Origin: Candidatus Merdimorpha stercoravium | GTDB taxonomy: Bacteria > Bacteroidota > Bacteroidia > Flavobacteriales > UBA1820 | Direction: 5' to 3' | Length of the DNA: 14,390 nt | Assembly: GCA_018715295.1 (NCBI GenBank) | Contig: DVLY01000148.1 | Span: 1 to 14,390, forward strand | In this document: positions 1 to 5,966 of the stretch, in pieces | Position numbering within the stretch: position 1 is the first letter of the stretch | Layout of the letters: each line of letters opens with the position of its first letter | Notes under the pieces: generated by a model | Databases searched by the model: none | The model's input: only the letters and a program-made list of their open reading frames with translations | What the model was told of the DNA's origin: nothing | Position numbers and translations under genes: made by a program

Positions 1-45
1 TGCGGGAAAACGGACTGCCTCCCTTTGTCGTGAAAGACATGTCGC

Positions 46-91
46 CCAAAGAAAAATCCCGAAGGGAAAACCCTTCGGGATTTTTCTTTGG
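46..91. terminator. Bidirectional intrinsic terminator, 21-bp stem
   Basis: Perfect inverted repeat: arms 46-66 and 71-91 with an AAAA loop at 67-70. The GC-rich core (TCCCGAAGGG / CCCTTCGGGA) is flanked by A5 on the left and T5 on the right, so a U-tract follows the hairpin in either direction. It lies 22 bases beyond the stop codon of the minus-strand 190-aa gene and closes that gene series. It could also stop a plus-strand gene entering from the left. Confidence 0.88.
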
Positions 92-112
92 ACGAACATG
101 TGCGGCGGAGCG

Positions 113-685
113 TCAGTAGTCCCGCTCGCCCTGCACGTACAGGGTCGAGTTGGTAACGTTGACATCGATGCCCCGGTCGAGTTGTGAACAATAGACCTCG
201 ACCGGATGCGGATTGGCCACTTCTACCGGCATGGGATTATTGTCCGGAATGATCCGGGTTTCGGCCACCACTTCCTTGCTGGACAACTGAAGGAGGATGA
301 GGTGTCCGGTATAGATGACGTTTTTCACGAAGAAAACCTCGTCTTTCGGCGAAATGACCTGTTCTCCCACGCGGGGAACGACCGAGGTGGGGAGTGAAAA
401 CTCCTTGCCCAGTTCATCGATGCACGTGATCACCAGCGTGGAGGGATGGGTGCTGAGCATGATGATAGGGGTCGGTTCCCGGTCGTAGCCGATACGTTTG
501 ACGATGTTTACATGCGTATCGGGCGGCAAACCCCATTCCTGGCGGCGTTTGGCCGCTATTTTTTCCAGTTCGGGGGTCATCAGGACCGATTCGCCGATGC
601 GGGGCATCCCGCCCAGTTGCATCCGGATGCATTCCAGGTTTTCTGCCCGGTCGGAAAGGCCGATGCTTACTCTGACTTCTACCAT
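113..685 (-). CDS. Hypothetical protein with internal tandem duplication
   Basis: A 190-aa protein that I cannot assign to a family. It appears to contain two related beta-rich units. The first (about residues 4-79) has MPRIGESV at 27-34 and later VNIVKRIGY. The second (about 84-137) has VPRVGEQV at 103-110 and later VFFVKNVIY. The shared pattern is P-R-[IV]-G-E-x-V, then [IV/F]-V-K-x-[IV]-x-Y, then a hydrophobic strand. The C-terminal tail (151-190) repeats PVEV (PMPVEVANPHPVEV) and has DVNVTN, a strand-like composition. No signal peptide or membrane segment is visible. It is the last gene of the minus-strand series, 34 bases after the DUF5606 gene and just before the hairpin terminator, so it is probably cotranscribed. 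The duplication is seen in the sequence; any function would be a guess. Confidence 0.75.
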   Translation of the reverse strand: MVEVRVSIGLSDRAENLECIRMQLGGMPRIGESVLMTPELEKIAAKRRQEWGLPPDTHVNIVKRIGYDREPTPIIMLSTHPSTLVITCIDELGKEFSLPTSVVPRVGEQVISPKDEVFFVKNVIYTGHLILLQLSSKEVVAETRIIPDNNPMPVEVANPHPVEVYCSQLDRGIDVNVTNSTLYVQGERDY

Positions 686-719
686 GGTCTTATCGAGGTC
701 GTTGCGGTGGGACGGCGGG

Positions 720-1142
720 TTACTGGGCAGCGGCTTGTTCCTCCGGGTCTTCCTTTTCCTTGGAGACCAGCGAGGCGCCTTGCAGCAGGTTGTACCAGTG
801 GAAGAGCTTGCGGATGTGCGACGGATAGACGCGTTCCCGATCGTAGTCCGGCACGATGGCCTCGAAGTATTCCTTCAGTTGGGCATCCGAGGAGGCTTTG
901 GCGTCCGGAGCCGGGCCGTTGTCTTCTTTTTCGGCGATGCGGCGCATGATTTCGCGCAAGGCGAGTTCTTCGCTCTGGGTGTACATCGAGATGTCGTTCA
1001 GCGAACTCATCGAGGAATTCAAAGAAGCCATCGTCCGTTTTCCTTCCGGAACGGATTCGACGATCACTCCGTTTTTCGTGTGGGAGAGGATCTTGTACAG
1101 ACCCGGTTTGCCCGAGATGGCAATGATACCTTTGAGTTTCAT
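720..1142 (-). CDS. DUF5606 family protein
   Basis: A 140-aa protein recognised as DUF5606, a Bacteroidetes family of unknown function. The N-terminus MKLKGIIAISGKPGLYKIL is the family signature. It is followed by a strand pair (GVIVESVPEGKRTMASL) and an acidic middle. The predicted helical C-terminal half (about 85-125) carries the typical pattern DAQLKEYFEAIVPDYDRERVY then KLFHWYNLL. The tail is low-complexity and acidic (KEKEDPEEQAAAQ). No signal peptide or catalytic motif is apparent, so it is probably cytosolic. It starts 30 bases after the stop of def and is probably in the same transcript. From memory, the def/DUF5606 pairing recurs in this phylum, which supports a housekeeping role, but the role is not known. 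Confidence in the family call is high. Confidence 0.92.
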   Translation of the reverse strand: MKLKGIIAISGKPGLYKILSHTKNGVIVESVPEGKRTMASLNSSMSSLNDISMYTQSEELALREIMRRIAEKEDNGPAPDAKASSDAQLKEYFEAIVPDYDRERVYPSHIRKLFHWYNLLQGASLVSKEKEDPEEQAAAQ

Positions 1143-1172
1143 CTTTTTGGTTCTTGTCGGTATGTTTTGTGA

Positions 1173-1754
1173 TTATTTTCGATAGGGAAAATGCATCGCG
1201 TACTCGGTATGGACCTCGCCGTGGGCGATGCGTTGCAGGCGTTTCTGGATCACCCGTTTGGTAAGGGCGGACAGACGGTCGGTAAACACCACGCCCTCCA
1301 GATGGTCGTATTCGTGTTGGAAGATCCGGGCAGCCCGTCCCGAAAGGGTCTCTTCGTGCAGGTTCCACTGGCGGTCGTAGTAGCGCACGCGGATGTTTTG
1401 CGGGCGGAATACCTTCTCGTGCACCCCGGGAATGCTCAGGCAGCCTTCCTCGAAGCCCCACTTGTCGCCCCATTCTTCCAGTTTTTCCGGGTTGATGAAT
1501 TCCCGGCGGAATCCCGCCAGGAAGTCCCGTTCCTCTTTGGGCAATTCCTCGTCCTGGGCAAACGGCGAACCGTCCACCACGATCACCCGCACGGAACGGC
1601 CCACCTGCGGGGCAGCCAGACCCACCCCGTCGGCCGCATCCATCGTCTCGAACATATCGTCGATAAACGCATCCAGTTCCGGATAGTCTTTGTCGATCTC
1701 TTCGGCCCTTTTCTTGAGAACAGGTTCTCCGTAGGCCATAATCGGAAGTTTCAT
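1173..1754 (-). CDS. def: Peptide deformylase
   Basis: A 193-aa metalloenzyme that removes the formyl group from the N-terminal Met of new proteins in the cytosol. All three family motifs are present: GVGLAAPQVG (43-52), EGCLS (103-107) and QHEYDHLEG (146-154). Cys105, His147 and His151 are the expected metal ligands and Glu148 the catalytic base. Length is normal for a bacterial deformylase. The segment between motifs 1 and 2 (about 62-90, DGSPF...REFINPE) is longer than in E. coli, as I recall is common in Bacteroidetes. The ATG at 1754 was chosen because family homology begins there (MKLPIMAYGEPVL). The frame stays open much further upstream, but only through non-homologous purine-rich leader and antisense to ruvX. 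ruvX ends 149 bases upstream and the DUF5606 gene follows 30 bases downstream. Confidence 0.97.
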   Translation of the reverse strand: MKLPIMAYGEPVLKKRAEEIDKDYPELDAFIDDMFETMDAADGVGLAAPQVGRSVRVIVVDGSPFAQDEELPKEERDFLAGFRREFINPEKLEEWGDKWGFEEGCLSIPGVHEKVFRPQNIRVRYYDRQWNLHEETLSGRAARIFQHEYDHLEGVVFTDRLSALTKRVIQKRLQRIAHGEVHTEYAMHFPYRK

Positions 1755-1903
1755 ATCGTCTTTTGTCTTTTTTGTATTCTTTTTCGCTTTTTCTCTTGTT
1801 GCCCCTCTTTTCTCTCGGGCTTTCTTTCGCGCGCTTTTCCCCGCCCCTTCTTCCCTGCATTCGAGATGCCGGCATCCAAGCCGGAAAAGGGCCCAGCTGC
1901 CGT
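1755..1903 (-). other. Purine-rich intergenic leader before def
   Basis: The 149-base gap between ruvX and def. On the minus (coding) strand, bases about 1855 down to 1755 are mostly purines (runs such as AGAAGGGG, GAAAGAAAG, GAGAAAAAG), becoming A-rich next to the def start. A-rich, poorly structured leaders favour initiation in Bacteroidetes, which rarely use Shine-Dalgarno pairing, so this may act as the def translation leader. A perfect 12-bp palindrome GATGCCGGCATC lies at 1865-1876. No TAnnTTTG promoter is visible, so def is probably read through from ruvX. Confidence 0.5.
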
Positions 1904-2329
1904 TTACCGGCGGCGGGACTCCATGTAGTCGCGCAGGATCAACGCCGCGCTGGTGCGGTCCAGCACGCCTTTTTCCTGGCGGCGGCTTTTCGGCATCCCG
2001 CTCGCAGCCAGATCGCGTGCCGCGATGCGCGAGGTGAAGCGTTCGTCGTACCGCTCCACCGGAATGTTCCCCGGCAGCGTCCGTTCGAGGCGGCCGATGA
2101 AATCCCGGATGGCACCTTCGACCTCTACCGGTGCCGCGCACGAGTACGTATGGCGGGGCAGCCCCACTACGATGGCCTCCACGTCGTTTTCCCGGCAGTA
2201 ACGTTCCAGAAACGCCACGGCCTGTTGCGGAGGCAAGGTGCACAGGGGCGAAGCGATGATCTGCAACGGGTCGCTTACCGCGATGCCCGTGCGCTTTTCC
2301 CCGTAGTCGATGCCGATCAGGATGCCCAT
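1904..2329 (-). CDS. ruvX: RuvX/YqgF family putative Holliday junction resolvase
   Basis: A 141-aa RNase H-fold protein of the YqgF family, linked to Holliday junction resolution and, in E. coli, to 16S rRNA 5' processing. The first strand carries GIDYGEKRTGIAVSD (6-20) with the catalytic Asp8. VVGLP lies at 54-58, DERFTS at 95-100 with Glu96, and LDRTSAALIL near the end with Asp124. These are the three expected acidic positions. Length is normal (about 140 aa). I chose the ATG at 2329. A start 12 bases upstream would be TTG, and that TTG belongs to the promoter -7 element TAATTTTG. It follows maf by 24 bases but has its own promoter within the end of maf. def lies downstream. Confidence 0.95.
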   Translation of the reverse strand: MGILIGIDYGEKRTGIAVSDPLQIIASPLCTLPPQQAVAFLERYCRENDVEAIVVGLPRHTYSCAAPVEVEGAIRDFIGRLERTLPGNIPVERYDERFTSRIAARDLAASGMPKSRRQEKGVLDRTSAALILRDYMESRRR

Positions 2330-2338
2330 ACTCGGGTG

Positions 2339-2371
2339 CAAAATTAGCGTTTTTTACCCTCGGGCGGCAAA
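2339..2371 (-). promoter_or_regulatory. Bacteroidetes-type promoter for ruvX
   Basis: On the minus strand a -33 TTTG (2371-2368) is followed after 21 bases by -7 TAATTTTG (2346-2339), an exact match to TAnnTTTG. Transcription would start about 5-7 bases downstream, only a few bases before the ruvX ATG at 2329, giving a very short leader. The -33 element lies inside the maf coding sequence. Inferred from consensus only. Confidence 0.6.
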
Positions 2372-2971
2372 TTTTTTCAGCCGCTGGTACAGTTGGGCCG
2401 TAGGCAGCCCCACCACGTTGTGGTACGAACCCTCGATGGAAGCGATGTGCGTCTCCCCGATCCATTCCTGGATGGCGTAGGCCCCCGCTTTGTCCAGGGG
2501 CGAGAAGCGGGACACGTAGTACCGGATGTCCCGGGGGTCGATGGGCAGGAACGTGACGCGGGTGGCGCAGCAGAACGACTCTTCGTCCGTAACGCTGCGC
2601 AGGGTAACGCCGGTGAGTACCTCATGCGTGCGTCCGGAAAGCGCCCGCAGGGTCGCCTCGGCTTCCTGCTCGTCGCGGGGTTTGCCCAGCGGGCGGCCGT
2701 CGGCCCATACGAGGGTGTCGGCTCCCACGATGATCTCCTGCGGGGCGAGGGGACCGGCGGCGCGCGCTTTGAGCCGGCTGAGGTATTGCACGATCTCCCG
2801 CCCGTCGGTCAGCGTGTCGGGGTAGTGTTCCCGGACATCCCCGGTGCGGGCGAGGAACGGGACGCCCAGTTTTTCGAAAAATTCGATCCGCCGGGGCGAC
2901 GTGGAGGCCAGTACCAGCGTCCGCCCTTTCAAGGCTTCGGTCAAACTATTTTCTGTTGCGGGGGTAGCCAT
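2354..2971 (-). CDS. maf: Maf family nucleotide pyrophosphatase (dTTP/UTP type)
   Basis: A 205-aa cytosolic house-cleaning enzyme that hydrolyses non-canonical or excess nucleoside triphosphates to monophosphates. Family motifs, numbered from the chosen start: LASTSPRR (21-28), GADTLV (83-88), LGKP (95-98), SGRTHEVLTGV (112-122), KAGAYAIQ (161-168) and EGSYHNVVGLP (180-190). The GAYAIQ plus EGSYxxVxGLP form resembles the YhdE (dTTP/UTP) branch rather than YceF, an inference from motif similarity. An in-frame ATG at 2998, 6 bases after kdsC, would add nine residues (MRTCEKDKE). I prefer 2971 because an A-rich stretch precedes it and homology starts near residue 18, but 2998 is possible. It is the second gene after kdsC and probably cotranscribed. 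Confidence 0.95.
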   Translation of the reverse strand: MATPATENSLTEALKGRTLVLASTSPRRIEFFEKLGVPFLARTGDVREHYPDTLTDGREIVQYLSRLKARAAGPLAPQEIIVGADTLVWADGRPLGKPRDEQEAEATLRALSGRTHEVLTGVTLRSVTDEESFCCATRVTFLPIDPRDIRYYVSRFSPLDKAGAYAIQEWIGETHIASIEGSYHNVVGLPTAQLYQRLKKFAARG

Positions 2972-3004
2972 TTCTTTGTCTTTTTCGCAGGTTCGCATGG
3001 GGAG

Positions 3005-3538
3005 TTATGCGTTGAACCCCTCGAAATCCTCCCCGTACCATTTCCCTTGGGCCTTGAGCACCTGTTCCACCACATCCCGCACGCAGCCCGCCCCGCCCGG
3101 CAGGGGGGAAACGTATTTGGCTACGGACAGCACATCCTGGCAGGCATCCGCCGGGCAGCAGGGCAGGCCGACGGCTTTCATCGGGTCGATGTCCGGCACG
3201 TCGTCCCCCATGTAGAGCATGTCCTCGAGCGGGATGCCGTACCCGTCGCGGTATTCGAGCAGTTTTTCCAGTTTGGAGGTGGAGTTGAGTACGATGTCGG
3301 TGATGCCCAGTCGGTTGAATCGGGTCAGGATCGAGTCGTCCCTCCCGCCGGTGATGATGATGATCTTCAGTCCCCGCCGGGCGGCCAGTTGCAGGGCAAA
3401 ACCGTCCTTGACGTTCATCCTGCGGACGAATTCCCCGGTGGGGAATACCGTTACCATGCCGTCGGTCATCACTCCGTCCACATCGAAGACCAAAGCCCGG
3501 ATGCAGCCCAGAAGGTCCTTGTAGTTTTCCGTGTCCAT
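3005..3538 (-). CDS. kdsC: 3-deoxy-D-manno-octulosonate 8-phosphate phosphatase (KdsC)
   Basis: A 177-aa HAD-superfamily phosphatase (C0 type, no cap domain) that converts KDO-8-phosphate to KDO for the lipopolysaccharide inner core. HAD motif I is FDVDGVMTDG (18-27) with nucleophile Asp19 and Asp21. Motif II is IITGG (61-65), Lys89 fits the motif III lysine, and motif IV is GDDVPDID (111-118). Length and the lack of a cap match KdsC, which is normally a tetramer. An alternative reading is a closely related HAD-IIIA sugar phosphatase such as an acylneuraminate cytidylyltransferase tail. The stand-alone size and the partnership with maf, which I recall as common in Bacteroidetes, favour KdsC. 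It is the first gene of the leftward series and diverges from miaA. Confidence 0.94.
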   Translation of the reverse strand: MDTENYKDLLGCIRALVFDVDGVMTDGMVTVFPTGEFVRRMNVKDGFALQLAARRGLKIIIITGGRDDSILTRFNRLGITDIVLNSTSKLEKLLEYRDGYGIPLEDMLYMGDDVPDIDPMKAVGLPCCPADACQDVLSVAKYVSPLPGGAGCVRDVVEQVLKAQGKWYGEDFEGFNA

Positions 3539-3560
3539 AGCCGAGATTTTTTGCCGTGGA

Positions 3561-3568
3561 CAAAAGTA
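3561..3568 (-). promoter_or_regulatory. -7 element of the kdsC promoter
   Basis: Minus-strand TACTTTTG exactly matches TAnnTTTG and lies 22 bases upstream of the kdsC ATG, giving a leader of about 15 bases. No good -33 TTTG is seen at the usual spacing (the region reads roughly TTAAAG). It forms one half of a divergent promoter pair with miaA. Confidence 0.5.
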
Positions 3569-3590
3569 CGGATAAAACGGCGAACTTTAA

Positions 3591-3598
3591 TACATTTG
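3591..3598 (+). promoter_or_regulatory. -7 element of the miaA promoter
   Basis: Plus-strand TACATTTG exactly matches TAnnTTTG, 32 bases upstream of the miaA ATG at 3631. No clear -33 element is visible at 19-21 bases upstream. Its place downstream of the in-frame ATG at 3556 argues that 3556 is not the real start. Confidence 0.5.
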
Positions 3599-3630
3599 CA
3601 CCGAGTCCCACCACGAATCGCAAAGAACCG

Positions 3631-4461
<831 letters not shown>

Positions 4462-4475
4462 GCGGGATTTTTCGC

Positions 4476-4507
4476 AAAAAAAAACGGCGCTTTTCGGGCG
4501 CGATCCC
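4476..4507 (-). terminator. Possible intrinsic terminator of the leftward cassette
   Basis: Between the ends of miaA and the DUF1963 gene. On the minus strand a short GCGC/GCGC stem (4501-4498 with 4490-4487) runs directly into nine consecutive Ts (complement of A9 at 4476-4484). A longer imperfect pairing of ATCCC (4503-4507) with GGGAT (4464-4468) may enclose it. The stem is short, so the call is tentative. The pyrimidine-rich plus strand at 4503-4541 has no other visible signal. Confidence 0.4.
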
Positions 4508-4546
4508 TTCTCCTTTTTGCTTCCTTTCGTTTCCCTTCCCGGTGTC

Positions 4547-5215
4547 TTAAGTGGAAAGTACGATGCCCCTTACCCGTTCGAAATGCCCCTGTGCGAGGTC
4601 CTGCGGGGCGATCAGAAAGACGAGCACGCCGAAATCCATGAAGTTGAGCTGGAAGTCCTCCCCGCTGAAGGAGTCCACTTGCAGAAGGATTTCCCAGTCC
4701 TCGAACGGCGGGTCCCAGGTTTCCCACTCGCGGTGCGTCGGGGGAGCAAACAGGGCGTGTTCGTCGCAGTAACGGCCGGAGGGTCGGCGGGAGAAGTCGA
4801 TCCGGAGTTCTTCCGGACCGATCGGGCGGCCGCGGTCGTCGACCAGGACTACTCCCTCGAAATCCGTCGGGATGCCGGGCGAACCCACTTCGGGAAAAAA
4901 GAGGACTTTCACGTCTTCGGGTTCGCTGATGTATCCCGAGAGGCTGTCCCCGCCGTCGAACCGCCCGAGGTAGTGCTCGATCTTGGCGAAAAAGGACAGC
5001 AGCCCCCGGTGGGGCAGACGTCCTTCCGTGTCGTAGGGAGCCGCTTCCGACAGGTTTATCTGGCAGATGAACGTGTATTCGAACGGGTCGCCGTCCGCAT
5101 CGGGAAAACACGGGTAGGGGTATCCTCGGGGCAGGTCGGGATGTCCCCAGAAGCGGCTGCCGCACAGGGGGACCCGTTCGGACGGTTTGGAGAGGGCCAG
5201 GTAGATCGGTTTCAT
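4547..5215 (-). CDS. DUF1963 (YwqG family) protein
   Basis: A 222-aa protein recognised as DUF1963/YwqG by its pattern. It has GSRFWGHPDLPRGYPYPCFP (19-38), then FICQINLSEA and GRLPHRGLLSFF, all typical of the N-terminal half. The C-terminal block is DWEILLQVDS, then FMDFGVLVFLIAPQDLAQGHFERV. Length is close to the family's usual size (about 220-260 aa). There is no signal peptide or membrane segment, so it is probably cytosolic. The biochemical role of the family is unknown. In Bacillus subtilis ywqG lies next to the YwqJ/YwqK toxin-immunity genes, which makes an immunity-like role conceivable but unproven. It is the last gene of the five-gene leftward cassette, 45 bases after the 221-aa gene, and converges with miaA. 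Confidence 0.88.
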   Translation of the reverse strand: MKPIYLALSKPSERVPLCGSRFWGHPDLPRGYPYPCFPDADGDPFEYTFICQINLSEAAPYDTEGRLPHRGLLSFFAKIEHYLGRFDGGDSLSGYISEPEDVKVLFFPEVGSPGIPTDFEGVVLVDDRGRPIGPEELRIDFSRRPSGRYCDEHALFAPPTHREWETWDPPFEDWEILLQVDSFSGEDFQLNFMDFGVLVFLIAPQDLAQGHFERVRGIVLST

Positions 5216-5260
5216 GGCACGGCTTGTTTCCGAAGGCGTAACGGCGGGGGAAGGGCGGGG

Positions 5261-5926
5261 TCAGTCGAACATCACCCGGGGGTTCATCGCAGAGGGACTT
5301 CTCCAAGCGATGCCGTACTGCAGGCGCAATACTTGGGTCTTCGTACTCCAGTATGCGTGGCAGAATCCCATCCCGCGCGGGTATCCTTCGAGCAGTTCGG
5401 ATACCTTTTCTTCCGCCTGGTCGATGATGCGTTCGTAAGCGGCGGTCCATTCGATGGGGTCCCGCAAGAGGTGTCCCGTTTGTTCGATGGCGTCGAATTC
5501 GCCCCGGTCGGCCCGCTCGATGTTGCGGCGGAGGAAGTCTATTTTCCCCTCGATGTCTTCGCTCTCTCCCAGTTCGTGCCCCTGCAGGGCTTCGATGCGG
5601 TGGAGCAGCGTCCGGTCGAATTCGAGCAGTTCGAGCTTCAGCCTCGGGTGCCAGGGCAAGGCGTCGAGCATCCTCGATACGGCCCATTGGAGGTTGGAGA
5701 GCAGGTGGTCGTATCCTTCGAGGTACCGGCCGATCCCGAGCAATTCTTCGGCCAGGGATGCGTTTTCCCATTCCCGGTCCTGGTTCTGGATGTTTCCTTC
5801 GGCGATCAGCACATCGCCGCAGCACACTCCCCAGTAGGCATCCAGGGTACTCGCTTTCCCGTCGCGCGGCAGGCCTTCCACCTCTTTACGCGCTTCTTTC
5901 AGCTCTTTTCGAAAATCTTGTTTCAT
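5261..5926 (-). CDS. Hypothetical helical protein (221 aa)
   Basis: I do not recognise this family with certainty. The 221-aa product is charged and looks almost entirely helical (EL/LL/EE-rich: KELKEARKEVEGL, LEFDRTLLHRIEAL, FLRRNIERA, IIDQAEEKVSELLEG). There is no signal peptide or membrane segment. The C-terminal 35 residues (187-221) form a distinctive aromatic motif: GFCHAYW, then LRLQYGIAW, then RSPSAMNPRVMFD. It looks conserved-type and would be useful for a family search. The early segment YWGVCCGDVLIAEG (31-44) has paired cysteines. The ATG at 5926 was chosen over an in-frame one at 5980, which would overlap the end of the upstream 936-aa gene. It lies 40 bases after that gene and 45 before the DUF1963 gene, so it is cotranscribed with both. 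Confidence 0.8.
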   Translation of the reverse strand: MKQDFRKELKEARKEVEGLPRDGKASTLDAYWGVCCGDVLIAEGNIQNQDREWENASLAEELLGIGRYLEGYDHLLSNLQWAVSRMLDALPWHPRLKLELLEFDRTLLHRIEALQGHELGESEDIEGKIDFLRRNIERADRGEFDAIEQTGHLLRDPIEWTAAYERIIDQAEEKVSELLEGYPRGMGFCHAYWSTKTQVLRLQYGIAWRSPSAMNPRVMFD

Positions 5927-5966
5927 GACGGTACAGGGTTGAGCGGTGTCTTTTCTGTCGGGAAGA

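Noticed and set aside
1..45. Partial gene at the left edge
   Set aside because: A plus-strand frame (ending at 33) and a minus-strand start (ATG at 41, MSFTTKGGS) are both possible, but 45 bases give no recognisable homology, so neither is reported.
1755..2465. Upstream extension of the def frame by 237 codons
   Set aside because: It runs through the purine-rich leader and an alternative frame of ruvX; deformylase homology begins at the ATG at 1754.
3556..3630. Longer miaA start at 3556
   Set aside because: The extra 25 residues lack family homology and the -7 element at 3591-3598 lies inside them.
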